DNA of 64,000 nucleotides from Sipunculus nudus (GCA_026874595.1 JAPPUL010000089.1:124001-188000); one strand, 5' to 3'. Counted from the stretch's first letter, positions 17,669 through 27,108 are shown. Numbers and translations are program-made. The notes: a model not told the origin generated them from the sequence alone.

Positions 17669-19225
17669 ATGCTCTATAGTAGTTTTAGAAGATATAAAGA
17701 CACGATGCTAAGAGTGCTTAAAAAGCATACGAGTATATTTGTGTTGTTAAGTTTTTTTGCGATGGCGGTGGTGATACTTGTATTAGCTATAATAGTTGGC
17801 GACATAGCGTATAAGGGAACACAAATATTCTACGGGGGAGTGCCAGAAAGTATAGGTGCCTATGATTTTGAGCGTATAAAAAAAGAGATAAGACATCCGA
17901 AGCTACTATATAAGAAAGATTTTGAGGATGAGATATTAAGCTTACTCGATGAAGGAGAGAAGGCTAAGCTACTAAAGCTATATAAGAAAGATAGAGAAGA
18001 ATATTTTGGAGGCTTGTATTATAAGGATACATACGTTCTACCTGAAACGCTTGATGATAAATCTTATATAGAACTTGGAAAGCTGCTTGGGGGCATCGGA
18101 TATAATGAAGAAATACTTAAAGTATTGCAGAGTGTTTATGTTTATGTAGAGGAGAGTGATGAATATATATATCGTGATGAACTGCTTGACTATTTATCAG
18201 ATTATGGAGTATTTAGGGGAGGAAAGTATGAACTTTATGATAAATCGCAAAAAGAATTATTATCTAAATATGAGTTATTGGGTTGTGATATATTATTATC
18301 TGAAGGAGAGTATGTAAAGAGGTTATTTAGATATATAAGAGCTTATAAAGGTCTTAGAGAGTCAGAGAGGGGCTATGTTAGAGAAGAGGAGCTTGAGAGA
18401 TTAAAGCAAGGTTTTGGTAAGATAGAATTTCAGTATACGCCGCTTTTAAAGTTTGTAGGAACGAGTCCTGGGGGTGGTCTTAGTAAGGGGGGGATATTTT
18501 CAGCGATATTTGGGACAGTAGCGTTAGTAATTTTGATGAGTTTAGCAGTTATCCCGATAGGGGTAATAACGGCTTTATATTTAAATGAGTATGCAAAAGA
18601 GAATATATTTACGAGGATGGTTCGTCTTGCGATACACAATTTAGCGGGAGTACCTGCAATAGTATTTGGCTTATTTGGTCTTGGCTTTTTCATACAGTTT
18701 GTAGGAGTAGGAATAGATAAGATATTCTATGGGGGTGAGCTAGTATATGGTCAGCCGGCGATAATCTGGGCAGCTTTGGTACTGGCGTTATTAACTTTAC
18801 CGGTAGTTATAGTATCGACAGAAGAGGCATTAAGGAGTATTCCGGAAGACATAAGGAGTGGTAGTTATGCACTTGGAGCAACGAAGTTTCAAACGATAAT
18901 AAAGTTAGTGATACCAAACGCGCTTGCGGGGATTTTAACAGGAGCAGTATTATCAGTAAGTCGAGGGGTAGGAGAGGTTGCGCCGATACTGTTTACCGGA
19001 GCGGCATATTATCTTGCAGAACTGCCAACAGAGCTTAACAATCAGTTTATGGAACTTGGGTATCATATATATATACTAGCGACGCAGTCACCTGATGTGG
19101 AAGCGGCAAAGCCGGTATTGTATGCGACGGTATTTGTGTTATTGGTTTTAACGTTTTTATTAAACTTGCTTGCGATAGTGGTACGTCGTCGGATAAGAAC
19201 GAAGTTTAGCAAGTATAAATTTTAG
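17669..19225 (+). CDS. pstA: Phosphate ABC transporter permease PstA with large periplasmic insert
   Basis: 518 residues; classical PstA proteins are about 290. One N-terminal helix (about 22-50) is followed by about 220 mostly charged residues (about 50-270) before the transport domain. That domain then looks normal: FSAIFGTVALVILMSLAVIP, a TEEALRSIPEDIRSGSYALG coupling loop, and VSRGVGEVAPILFTGAA, the PstA signature. Other bacteria also have PstA forms with an extended loop after the first helix (DUF3333 type), so an extension has precedent, although this one is large. By topology it should be periplasmic, near PstS. It begins 20 bases after pstC. Confidence 0.92.
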   Translation: MLYSSFRRYKDTMLRVLKKHTSIFVLLSFFAMAVVILVLAIIVGDIAYKGTQIFYGGVPESIGAYDFERIKKEIRHPKLLYKKDFEDEILSLLDEGEKAKLLKLYKKDREEYFGGLYYKDTYVLPETLDDKSYIELGKLLGGIGYNEEILKVLQSVYVYVEESDEYIYRDELLDYLSDYGVFRGGKYELYDKSQKELLSKYELLGCDILLSEGEYVKRLFRYIRAYKGLRESERGYVREEELERLKQGFGKIEFQYTPLLKFVGTSPGGGLSKGGIFSAIFGTVALVILMSLAVIPIGVITALYLNEYAKENIFTRMVRLAIHNLAGVPAIVFGLFGLGFFIQFVGVGIDKIFYGGELVYGQPAIIWAALVLALLTLPVVIVSTEEALRSIPEDIRSGSYALGATKFQTIIKLVIPNALAGILTGAVLSVSRGVGEVAPILFTGAAYYLAELPTELNNQFMELGYHIYILATQSPDVEAAKPVLYATVFVLLVLTFLLNLLAIVVRRRIRTKFSKYKF

Positions 19226-19261
19226 AATAGTTTTATTTATATAATAAGTCATGAGGTATTT

Positions 19262-20038
19262 ATGAATAATGGAAATGGAGAGCTTAAAGAGAAGATAAGA
19301 GTAGAGGGTTTGGATTTTTATTATAATGAAGTGGAGAAGGCGCTAAAAGACATAAGCATGACAATGTATAAAAACAGGGTAACAGCGTTAATAGGGCCGT
19401 CGGGCTGTGGGAAGACGACATTTTTAAAGAATTTAAATCGGATGAACGAGTTAATAGAGGGGACACGTCTTGTAGGGAAAGTCTATATAGATGGTGTAGA
19501 TATATTTAAAGATATGGATGTGGTACAGTTAAGGAAGCAAGTGGGGATGGTATTCCAGCGTTCGAATCCGTTTCCCAAGACAATTTTTGAGAATATAGCA
19601 TATGGGCCGAAGATATTTGGGCAGCGAAACAAGAGTAAATTAAAGGTTTTGGTAGAAGATGTTTTGGAGAGGGTGGGGTTATGGGAGGAGGTAAAAGACA
19701 GGCTTCACACCTCAGCCTTTGGCTTATCAGGAGGGCAACAACAAAGGTTATGCATAGCGCGGGCGTTGGCAGTAGAACCTGATGTACTTTTGATGGACGA
19801 GCCGGCGAGTGCACTTGATCCGATAGCCACAACAAAGATAGAGGAGTTAATATTTGAATTAAAGAAGCACTATACAATAGTAATAGTAACCCACAACATG
19901 CAAGAGGCGGCGCGAGTATCAGATTACACAGCCTTTTTCTATTTGGGAGAATTGATAGAATATGATACAACAGAGAAAATATTCACAAATCCGCAAAAGA
20001 AGAAAACGGAAGAGTACGTAACGGGTCGTTTTGGATAA
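19262..20038 (+). CDS. pstB: Phosphate ABC transporter ATPase PstB
   Basis: 258 residues. Walker [21 protein letters not shown] is typical of PstB (the NRMN following the P-loop), the Q-loop is [20 protein letters not shown], the ABC signature is [16 protein letters not shown], Walker B is [13 protein letters not shown], and the switch His is in [16 protein letters not shown]. It powers phosphate import through PstCA and, with PhoU, takes part in phosphate signalling to PhoR-type kinases. It lies 36 bases after pstA. Confidence 0.96.
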   Translation: MNNGNGELKEKIRVEGLDFYYNEVEKALKDISMTMYKNRVTALIGPSGCGKTTFLKNLNRMNELIEGTRLVGKVYIDGVDIFKDMDVVQLRKQVGMVFQRSNPFPKTIFENIAYGPKIFGQRNKSKLKVLVEDVLERVGLWEEVKDRLHTSAFGLSGGQQQRLCIARALAVEPDVLLMDEPASALDPIATTKIEELIFELKKHYTIVIVTHNMQEAARVSDYTAFFYLGELIEYDTTEKIFTNPQKKKTEEYVTGRFG

Positions 20039-20142
20039 GAGATGTTAAATTAGGAAAGAGCTAACTTGTTGTAAAGAATTGTTTTAGTATTTATTAGTAA
20101 TGGTTTTGGCGGTAAAAAAAAGAAAAAGAGGGAGGTGAAAGG

Positions 20143-20856
20143 GTGAAGATACGATTAGATAGAGAGATAGAGAAATTGAAGAAAGAGCTTGCGGAGATGG
20201 GTAATGCGGTAGAGGAGGCGATAATAAATGCATTAAAGGCACTTAAGCAATTAGATGATGGGCTTGCGCAGAAGGTATGTAAGAATGACTCATATATAAA
20301 CAATTTAGAAGTAATAATAGATAAGATATGCCTAAAGATATTTGCGTTGAAGCAGCCGATAGCAATAGATTTACGAGTAGTGGCATCGACATTGAAAGTA
20401 AACAGTGATTTGGAGCGGATGGGGGATTACGCAGTAAAGATAGCCCAAGAGGCAATATTTTTGGTAGAGAAGGAAGAGGAGATAGTGTTGAAAGAGCAGG
20501 CGTTGTTAATGAAAGAAGAGCTTTATGTGATGGGAGATAAGGCAGTAGGGATGCTTAGAAAGTCTTTAGAATCGTTCATGCAAGAGGACGTAAAGCGAGC
20601 GCGTGAAACGATAGAGGAGGACAATGAGCTTGATAATCTATATGAGAAGTTTCTGGTACAAGTGCTTAAGATATGCGAGGAAGCGAGTTTACTAGAGATA
20701 GGCTTATCCTATAGCAACATATCAAAAAGTCTTGAACGGATAGGCGACCATGCAAAAAACATATGCGAGGACGCGATATATTTGGTAGAAGGGAAGATAG
20801 TAAAACACAAAGGGGACCAATTAGAGAAGAAAGATAAATTAAAGTATAAAGATTGA
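20143..20856 (+). CDS. phoU: Phosphate signalling regulator PhoU
   Basis: 237 residues, GTG start at 20143 supported by GGAGGTGAAAGG just upstream. The protein is a tandem of two three-helix PhoU units, with the metal-binding signatures KVNSDLERMGDYAVKIAQEA and YSNISKSLERIGDHAKNICE. PhoU links the PstSCAB transporter to the PhoR kinase and prevents uncontrolled phosphate uptake. It follows pstB by 104 bases and precedes a PhoR-like gene by 83 bases. Confidence 0.95.
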   Translation: MKIRLDREIEKLKKELAEMGNAVEEAIINALKALKQLDDGLAQKVCKNDSYINNLEVIIDKICLKIFALKQPIAIDLRVVASTLKVNSDLERMGDYAVKIAQEAIFLVEKEEEIVLKEQALLMKEELYVMGDKAVGMLRKSLESFMQEDVKRARETIEEDNELDNLYEKFLVQVLKICEEASLLEIGLSYSNISKSLERIGDHAKNICEDAIYLVEGKIVKHKGDQLEKKDKLKYKD

Positions 20857-20865
20857 TTTAAAGGG

Positions 20866-20902
20866 TCAGATGGAGGGGGTCAGATGGAGGGGGTCAGATG
20901 GA
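20866..20902 (+). repeat. 14-nt tandem repeat between phoU and the PhoR-like gene
   Basis: TCAGATGGAGGGGG occurs twice plus a partial third, starting 10 bases after the phoU stop. Each unit contains a purine stretch similar to a ribosome-binding site, but the actual site for the next gene (AAGGAAAGG) is further down. Confidence 0.85.
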
Positions 20903-20939
20903 AGTAAGGGAGTAAAAATAAGGAAAGGAAAAGCTTTAG

Positions 20940-22766
20940 ATGAGGAAGCTCTCAAATGTAGTTAAATACGGAGTAAGCTTAGTATTTTTGCTATTAAGCA
21001 TATTAATGTATCTTATATTGGATAATTATCTAAGTGAAAGGATGAGTAGGATATATGATGAAGGGATGCGGGAGCAGATAATGGGGATAAATGAGTATGT
21101 AAAGGGTCTTGAAGTAGATGTAGAATTAAGCGAAGCTGAACTTAGAAATAAACTTAAGTTATTGCATAGTATAATACCGTATGGTCATATGCTGGTGATG
21201 GATAAAAAGTTGCTATATTATGGGACACGCGATAGGCTTGGAAATATCTTAGAAGAGAGTAAAAAACACGATATAAAAGAGCTTATGTATAAAGAAGACA
21301 TATTGGGAGCCCAAGGAGCGGGACATGGTAATATGATAGGTTATGAGAGGTTAGAAGGGGGGGGTATGGAGAGATATATTTATAATACTTTAAAGCTTGA
21401 CAAATATTATATACGCTTAGGTCGCAGCACAAATATATTAGAGGAGATGGAGAAGGAATATTCTAAGGTATTGCAATTATCGTATATATTATTTTTGTTA
21501 ATGCTATTGTTGTGGAATGTTAGTTTTATTAGTTGGCTAAGAAAGTCTTTAAAGCGGCTTAGTTTATTTATAACGCGTGGTTTTTTAAGGGGAGGAGTAC
21601 GTTATGATTATAGTTTGTTTGAGGAGATATATATAATAGAGAAGGCATTACTTGAGATAGGGCATGATATAAAGAAGGTATTTTTGGAGTTAAAGAGGCG
21701 AAACCGTGAGATAGAAGCGGTAGTAGAGAATGTATCGGAGGGGGTATTGATACTAGACGAAGAAGGGAAGGTAATCTTATGTAATCGAGGGATGTACAAG
21801 TTACTAAATATAGACAAACGATCATATGGGAAAGGGGTAGAAGGGAAATATTATTATGAGATTTTACGAAGCAATAAGCTAGTAAGGTATGTAGATGAAT
21901 GTCTTTTTAAGGGTCGCAGTATTAGAGAGGAGGTGCTATCACAAACTCTTGAAGAGAAGATACTGGATGTAAGCACAATTTGTTTATTGAAGCGAGGCGG
22001 AGTATTAATGCTAGTAAATGACGTAACGGAGGGTTTTAGGAGTCGAGAGCTTAAAAGGGTTTTTGCTCAAGAAGTTACAAAGGCGTTAGTTGAGCCACTA
22101 AAGGTAATAGAGGGGAATACCAAAAAGCTTTATAAAGATAATTTATTAGAGGGTAAAGATAATTTATTAGAAGAGGCACTAAATAATGTCGAGTTGCTAT
22201 CGAATTTCATAAAAGACTTTAATATATTACATAAACTTGATAGCGGAAGGAATTTATTTGAGCATGAAAAAGTTAACGTAGTAGAAATAATTAAAGAAGT
22301 ACTTGAGAGTTTAAAGGGTAATGGAGAGGAGAAGGGAGTTAGGGTATATTCTGCGATAGAAGAGGCTGCAATAGAGCTAAAAGGAGATAAGGAGTTACTC
22401 TATAGTATATTTTACGATGTAATAGATAATGGAATAAAGTACACACAAGAGGGAGAGGTAAGGATAGAGTATAAAGGAGAAGCGAGCAGGGCGATATTTT
22501 TAATAATAGACACAGGAGTAGGGATAACGGAAGTAGAGAGGGAGAAAGTAGTTGAAAGGTTTTATAAAGGAGGTAGTGGTGTTAAAAGATTTGGGACAGG
22601 ACTTGGATTAAGTATAGTAAAGGAGGGTATGGATTATTATAATAATTTAGTAGATGCAGAAGAGGGTGTAGGAGATGGGTTAATAATCTTAGACAATCTG
22701 GAGGCTGGCAGAGGGACAGAGGTAAGGTTATGTTTTGGAGTTAAAGAAGAGATTGAGGAAGCTTAA
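20940..22766 (+). CDS. PhoR-like sensor kinase lacking the phospho-acceptor histidine
   Basis: 608 residues: helix 1 (about 9-28), an extracytoplasmic domain (about 30-178), helix 2 (LSYILFLLMLLLWNVSFI), a HAMP-like linker, a PAS domain (about 255-365), a HisKA-like helix pair and an HATPase_c domain. The H box reads FAQEVTKALVEPLKVIEG where FVANVSHELRTPLTSIKG is expected: the histidine position is Lys381 and the following Glu is Ala. The ATPase half retains VIDNGIKYT, IIDTGVGI and GTGLGLSIVK. Position behind pst-phoU says it is the phosphate sensor, but autophosphorylation at the usual site is impossible. It may be a pseudokinase, regulate a second kinase, or use another residue. No phoB follows. 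Confidence 0.85.
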   Translation: MRKLSNVVKYGVSLVFLLLSILMYLILDNYLSERMSRIYDEGMREQIMGINEYVKGLEVDVELSEAELRNKLKLLHSIIPYGHMLVMDKKLLYYGTRDRLGNILEESKKHDIKELMYKEDILGAQGAGHGNMIGYERLEGGGMERYIYNTLKLDKYYIRLGRSTNILEEMEKEYSKVLQLSYILFLLMLLLWNVSFISWLRKSLKRLSLFITRGFLRGGVRYDYSLFEEIYIIEKALLEIGHDIKKVFLELKRRNREIEAVVENVSEGVLILDEEGKVILCNRGMYKLLNIDKRSYGKGVEGKYYYEILRSNKLVRYVDECLFKGRSIREEVLSQTLEEKILDVSTICLLKRGGVLMLVNDVTEGFRSRELKRVFAQEVTKALVEPLKVIEGNTKKLYKDNLLEGKDNLLEEALNNVELLSNFIKDFNILHKLDSGRNLFEHEKVNVVEIIKEVLESLKGNGEEKGVRVYSAIEEAAIELKGDKELLYSIFYDVIDNGIKYTQEGEVRIEYKGEASRAIFLIIDTGVGITEVEREKVVERFYKGGSGVKRFGTGLGLSIVKEGMDYYNNLVDAEEGVGDGLIILDNLEAGRGTEVRLCFGVKEEIEEA

Positions 22767-22812
22767 AGGAGATTGAGGAAGAAAGGTATCTAAAAATATT
22801 TATTAATAAGCG

Positions 22813-24357
22813 ATGTGGGGAGGTATTGTAAGGGGGTATTGTAAAGAGATGGAAGTGATATTATGGGGTAAAAGAAGGAAAGGGACTAAAGGTATAAATA
22901 AGTTATTGTTGCTTTTGCCCATAGTGCTATTATGCCTATTAGGGTACTTATTATATTATGTACTTTTATCGGATAAAAATATTAATACATATCCTCTAGA
23001 AGGGGAGCTTGAGGCTGATAATTTATTTGAAGCAAGTATAGATTTAGCAAGTCTCATTTTACAATTTAGTCATACAAATCAAACAAGTTATGAAGTATTA
23101 AGCCTACAAGAGACAAAAGGGTTAGTAAAGGAAGGTGTAAATACATACAAACCGGTAGTAAATCGTCTTTTACAAGATCCTGAGTTGATGGAAGGGGCGG
23201 ATGGAGAGGCAGGGGAAAGGAATTTATTAAATACCTTAAAGCTTTACAGTTATTTTCTAAATAGGAATACGTCTAAAACAGATAGAAGTGTAAGGATATT
23301 GCTTGAAAGACCGTTTAAGAAGCGGCTGAATAAAATCATACATAAGAAGCGAGGAGATGTTAAAGGAAGGGATAGAAAATATAAAAAGCGTGTAAGAAAT
23401 ATATATAAGGGTTTTTTGACGAAACAATCACTTAATACGGGTTATAAATTTGTTAAGCGTGAGAGCAAACTTCTAAAAGAGATAGAGAAAGAATACGCAG
23501 TAGATAAAGAATATCTAGCAGCTATATTGTATGTGGAGACACGTTTTGGGAAGGTAACAGGTAAGAACTTGGTATTCAATGTATATAACACATTATATCA
23601 TTATGATTCTAAGAAGTTAATACGAGAAGGAGGAGTAGTAAGGCGTTTTGAATCTGGGGGTGTAAAGGGTAAAGACAGTTTACTGGGGGAGGCAGGAGAA
23701 GCAGGAGAGGTAAGAGAGGAAGGAAAAGATGTTTTTAGTAAAAAGCTAAATGAGTTAAAAAAGGGTTATGTAAACATATTATTTCCGAATACAAAAAAGT
23801 TTTTTAGTATAAATAAGCAATTTGTAGTAAGCGAAGTTGCTGTAGGAGATGGTGTAGGGGTTGAGGTTTTGCCAAAGGAGTCGTATGATTATTTATCATC
23901 GTATATATTAAAGAAGCAGGAGTGGGGGTATAAACAGCTTAAGAGTTTATTTTTGATGGGGGAGTTGTATGGAAAAGACATAGAGAATTTAAAAGGTTCG
24001 TGGGCGGGAGCATTTGGGTATCCGCAATTTATACCATCGAGTTACATGTCCTATGGAGTAGATGGTAATAAAGACGGGGAAATAGATTTATTCAAGTTAT
24101 GGGATGCACTAACAAGCATAGCGCATTATCTAAAGGAGCATGGTTTTGCGCAAGGAGATAAGAAGCGGATACGCAAGTCGATATACAGTTATAACTACAG
24201 TACAGAATATGTTAACACGGTCTATAAATATGCAAATAAGCTAAAGAGCATGCAGAGTGGTAAAAAAAAGAGTAAGTTAAAAAAGAGGCGAAAGAGGCAG
24301 AAGAAGGCGTATAAAAAGGTAAAACGAACTTTAAGGAAAAAGGAAAGGTCGTTATAG
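22813..24357 (+). CDS. MltB-like lytic murein transglycosylase
   Basis: 514 residues from the first ATG; an ATG at 22849 is an equally good start. One N-terminal helix (LLLLLPIVLLCLLGYLLYYV) anchors it in the inner membrane with the catalytic part in the periplasm. YAVDKEYLAAILYVETRFGK holds the catalytic Glu242 of the SLT/MltB family. SLFLMGELYGKDIENLKGSW and AGAFGYPQFIPSSYMSYGVD are the MltB signatures; WDALTSIAHYLKEHGF completes the domain. It cuts the glycan strand of peptidoglycan to 1,6-anhydro products. A charged Gly/Glu-rich insert of about 70 residues follows the catalytic helix, and the C-terminus is extremely Lys/Arg-rich, perhaps for binding peptidoglycan or membranes. The gene is 46 bases after the PhoR-like gene. 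Confidence 0.88.
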   Translation: MWGGIVRGYCKEMEVILWGKRRKGTKGINKLLLLLPIVLLCLLGYLLYYVLLSDKNINTYPLEGELEADNLFEASIDLASLILQFSHTNQTSYEVLSLQETKGLVKEGVNTYKPVVNRLLQDPELMEGADGEAGERNLLNTLKLYSYFLNRNTSKTDRSVRILLERPFKKRLNKIIHKKRGDVKGRDRKYKKRVRNIYKGFLTKQSLNTGYKFVKRESKLLKEIEKEYAVDKEYLAAILYVETRFGKVTGKNLVFNVYNTLYHYDSKKLIREGGVVRRFESGGVKGKDSLLGEAGEAGEVREEGKDVFSKKLNELKKGYVNILFPNTKKFFSINKQFVVSEVAVGDGVGVEVLPKESYDYLSSYILKKQEWGYKQLKSLFLMGELYGKDIENLKGSWAGAFGYPQFIPSSYMSYGVDGNKDGEIDLFKLWDALTSIAHYLKEHGFAQGDKKRIRKSIYSYNYSTEYVNTVYKYANKLKSMQSGKKKSKLKKRRKRQKKAYKKVKRTLRKKERSL

Positions 24358-24481
24358 TGGCAGGTCCTATAAGGGTGTGATAGTGGAGGGGTGTGATAAG
24401 GTAAGGAAGGCGTAAAAAGCCAGGCATGAAATATTGGCAAGACATGAAATATTAGTAAGATAAGAAGAGGAATTATAGGAT

Positions 24482-25525
24482 ATGCAAGAAGAGCGAGAAG
24501 GAGAAGAGAGGGTGGAAAAAGAAGGAGCGGGAAAAGAAGAGATAAGTTATTTAAGTAGCGGGGTATCTAGGGATGCAGATATAAGTTCCGTAAAGGAGAT
24601 AGAGAAGAAGTCCCGTGCAACAAATCTTAAAAATGTAGTTGGAGGGATAGGAGGGTTTAGCGGATTATATAAGTTTTATAAATTGGGATATAAAAAGCCT
24701 GTATTAGTTAGCGGAACAGATGGAGTAGGTAGCAAGTTAAAGGTAGCAATATATGAAGGAAAACATGAGACAATAGGCATAGATTTGGTAGCAATGTGCG
24801 TAAATGACATTTTAACGAGCGGGGCAAAGCCGTTATTTTTTCTTGATTATATAGCAGTAAACAAACTGGATGTGGAGGAAGTGAGTAAAATAATGGATGG
24901 GATAGTGAGAGGTTGTATAGAGAGTGAGATGGCGTTATTAGGTGGGGAGACGGCCCAGATGCCGAGTATGTATAAAGCGAATGAATATGATCTTGCAGGT
25001 TTTGCGGTAGGGGTGGTAGAGAATGATGAGCGTATAGATGGCAAAGATATTGTGTCAGGCGATATAATACTAGGAATAAGGTCAAGCGGTTTTCATAGTA
25101 ATGGATATAGTTTAATACGTAAAATAGTTTTTGAAAGAAGCGGCTATAAACTAAGCGATACATATGATGGTGTAAGGAGTATAGGAGAAGTACTATTAGA
25201 GCCGACGCGAATATACTATAAAGAGCTTTTAAAGCTAAAAGAGAGTAAAATAAGGGTTAAAGGGCTTGCACACATAACGGGAGGCGGTATAAGACATAAT
25301 GTTGAGCGTATTATACCTGATAATCTTTGTATAGAACTTAAGCTATGGGATATTCCTGAAGAATTTGTATGGCTACAAAGGCTTGGGGAGCTTAGTATAG
25401 ATGAGATGTATAAAACGTTTAATATGGGCATTGGGATGGCAATGGTAGTCGATTATGCTGAGGTAGATAAGGTGATAAAGCTATTAGGGGAAGATGATAT
25501 AATTGAGGTTGGGCGTGTGCTTTAG
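24482..25525 (+). CDS. purM: Phosphoribosylformylglycinamidine cyclo-ligase (AIR synthetase)
   Basis: 347 residues. It closes the imidazole ring in purine synthesis (FGAM + ATP to AIR). VLVSGTDGVGSKLKVAIYEG, DLVAMCVNDILTSGAKPLFF, ALLGGETAQMPSMY and GFHSNGYSLIRKI are the PurM signatures, and GLAHITGGGIRHNVERIIP lies in the C-terminal domain. An acidic, Lys/Glu-rich N-terminal extension of about 20-25 residues precedes the usual start. A later start is possible, but ATAGGA before 24482 supports this one. It overlaps the next gene by about 23 bases. Confidence 0.95.
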   Translation: MQEEREGEERVEKEGAGKEEISYLSSGVSRDADISSVKEIEKKSRATNLKNVVGGIGGFSGLYKFYKLGYKKPVLVSGTDGVGSKLKVAIYEGKHETIGIDLVAMCVNDILTSGAKPLFFLDYIAVNKLDVEEVSKIMDGIVRGCIESEMALLGGETAQMPSMYKANEYDLAGFAVGVVENDERIDGKDIVSGDIILGIRSSGFHSNGYSLIRKIVFERSGYKLSDTYDGVRSIGEVLLEPTRIYYKELLKLKESKIRVKGLAHITGGGIRHNVERIIPDNLCIELKLWDIPEEFVWLQRLGELSIDEMYKTFNMGIGMAMVVDYAEVDKVIKLLGEDDIIEVGRVL

Positions 25526-25919
25526 ATATAAAGTTTCACTTTTAGTATCAGCTTTATGTATTTATACGCTATTGCTGCCTTCTTTTTTAGATACTAGAAG
25601 TAAATTAAGTTTAACTAAAAATATAGTTGGATTTTGGGAGCTATCAAGAACCCATGATTTAGCAAGAGATGAGACGCATCGTCCGTCTAAGAAGGTATAT
25701 TATCATTTTCATGAAGATAATACACTAACAATAACAGATACGGTAAGTCGAGAGCGAAGTTACTGGGAATGGAAAGTAATAAATAATAGTAAATTAATAA
25801 TCTGGGCAGAAGATATATATATAGAAGGGATAGTAACTAATTTCACAAAAACGAGTTTAAGCTATAAGCTAACAAGTTCCAAAGTACCATACATTTGGTT
25901 TTTTGAGAAGCTAGAGTAG
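25503..25919 (+). CDS. Small exported protein, lipocalin-like pattern, unknown function
   Basis: 138 residues from a TTG at 25503; GTG at 25515 is an alternative start. Both overlap the end of purM in another frame, suggesting translational coupling. The N-terminus (VSLLVSALCIYTLLLPSFL) looks like a signal peptide. The mature part, with IVGFWELSRTHD, YYHFHEDNTLTITDT and SYWEWKVINNSKLIIWAED, follows the pattern of small lipocalin-like domains that start with a G-x-W motif. No family can be named with confidence. Confidence 0.55.
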   Translation: MRLGVCFRYKVSLLVSALCIYTLLLPSFLDTRSKLSLTKNIVGFWELSRTHDLARDETHRPSKKVYYHFHEDNTLTITDTVSRERSYWEWKVINNSKLIIWAEDIYIEGIVTNFTKTSLSYKLTSSKVPYIWFFEKLE

Positions 25920-25950
25920 CAGTTTTGCTAATAGGATAGCAGTTTTGCTA
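25917..25950. repeat. Duplicated short hairpin between convergent genes
   Basis: TAGCAGTTTTGCTA occurs twice with a 20-base period; the first copy includes the stop codon of the preceding gene. Each copy can fold into a 5-base stem with a GTTT loop. It sits in the 42-base gap between convergent genes and may act as a weak terminator on either strand, although no U-tract follows. Confidence 0.6.
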
Positions 25951-25961
25951 TAAAAATAACT

Positions 25962-26414
25962 TTAACTCTTTTTTCGTTTAATACTCTCTTCTATAGTCTC
26001 CCGTACAGACTTAGGTTTAGCAAACTGAGGTTTAATAAACTCTTTTTCGTAAGTGGTTTTAGTATTATCATAACCCGTATTGTCTTTAGAAGTACTTTTT
26101 GTCTCTTTTTTAAGAGTTTTTTGACTTTGCTTTTTTGGTGGTTGTATAGGTTTTATTGTGTCATTGTGCAGCCAAGTTTTAAGAGATTTAGCGATAGATT
26201 TATATATTAACTGGATATGAGGATTACTCTTGCATTTTATATATAAAGGCAAAGCTTCCAATAAAGCTTTTTTGTCATAAAGGTAGTAATCAGCAATACG
26301 CCGTATTCCAACATCATAATTAGCTTTAACAAAACATTCTTTGGCTAACTGTATTTCTCCTTTATTAAAATAGGCATTGCCCTTTCGTATAAGTACTACA
26401 TTCTTTGTATGCAT
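25962..26414 (-). CDS. Hypothetical protein with TPR-like N-terminus
   Basis: 150 residues, function unknown. The first 70 residues have a helix-turn-helix spacing like one or two tetratricopeptide units (IRKGNAYFNKGEIQLAKECFVKA is close to the TPR consensus with G and A at the expected spacing). The C-terminal half is a Lys/Thr/Ser-rich, probably disordered tail with many KK and PKK motifs. It has no signal peptide, so it is probably cytoplasmic. It follows the 174-residue gene by 34 bases on the same strand and probably shares its promoter. Confidence 0.5.
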   Translation of the reverse strand: MHTKNVVLIRKGNAYFNKGEIQLAKECFVKANYDVGIRRIADYYLYDKKALLEALPLYIKCKSNPHIQLIYKSIAKSLKTWLHNDTIKPIQPPKKQSQKTLKKETKSTSKDNTGYDNTKTTYEKEFIKPQFAKPKSVRETIEESIKRKKS

Positions 26415-26448
26415 CTTTGTATCTGTAATATACAGTATAGAAAAAGGA

Positions 26449-26973
26449 TTATAGCCCAGAAAGCGACTTTACTTTCATTAAAACCCTTTTACTAAATACC
26501 CTCTCAAGCTGTTTTATGTCTATAGCTTTTATTAAAACAATAAAATCTTCAACTGACTTTATACCAGGTATCTTATCTTTAGCATCAAAATAAGCTTCTT
26601 TTATTACGTTAAAATCTTTATCTCTATGCTTGCTCTCTATTTCCCAGTCTTTAATAGTTGCCTGCCAGCTATCCATTATAACATAATTACCATATCTTAG
26701 TGTAAGAAACAATAATCTGCCTGAGCGTCTTTCCAGAAGCTCTTTAGTCTTTAAAAGCATTTTTGTAAAGAAGCTTGATTTCTCTTCTTTTTGTAACTTA
26801 GTATATATTTCGGGATAAGTTCTTCTTATATTTAAAGACAACATACAAAGCTCTTCATTCCCTATATATAATGAGGTTTTCTTAGATAGACGTCGGCTAA
26901 ATACGCCATCTATATATTCTTCTAATATCTCTTTTAAGCGTTTGTCTTTATTTGTTGTACTATTTTTGTTCAT
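26449..26973 (-). CDS. Hypothetical helical protein
   Basis: 174 residues, no recognised family, no signal or membrane segment. It is rich in charged helices (KRLKEILEEYIDGVFSRRL, KLQKEEKSSFFTKMLLKTKE), with a central RLLFLTLRYGNYVIMDSWQA. It begins 129 bases downstream of a consensus promoter and is followed by the TPR-like gene, making a two-gene operon of unknown function next to the dsr genes, which are on the same strand. I considered a toxin-antitoxin pair and found no supporting motif. Confidence 0.5.
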   Translation of the reverse strand: MNKNSTTNKDKRLKEILEEYIDGVFSRRLSKKTSLYIGNEELCMLSLNIRRTYPEIYTKLQKEEKSSFFTKMLLKTKELLERRSGRLLFLTLRYGNYVIMDSWQATIKDWEIESKHRDKDFNVIKEAYFDAKDKIPGIKSVEDFIVLIKAIDIKQLERVFSKRVLMKVKSLSGL

Positions 26974-27038
26974 AGATAAATATAATCTTATAATCTCTTC
27001 TAAACTCTTATAATTACATTTAAAATTGTAATAGTATA

Positions 27039-27082
27039 TTAGATTAAGAAATAGACATCTTTTATAATCTAGTTTAATCTAA
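27039..27082 (-). promoter_or_regulatory. Inverted repeat in the 5' leader of the two unknown genes
   Basis: TTAGATTAA at 27039-27047 and TTAATCTAA at 27074-27082 form a perfect 9-base inverted repeat with a 26-base loop. It lies downstream of the consensus promoter and upstream of the 174-residue gene, so it would be in the mRNA leader. Alternatively it is part of the end of the dsr transcript. Confidence 0.45.
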
Positions 27083-27108
27083 ACTATTAGTTTCCCTTGT
27101 GTAGATCA

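Noticed and set aside
25962-26973. Toxin-antitoxin operon
   Set aside because: Two small genes in tandem, but neither shows a motif of a known toxin or antitoxin family.
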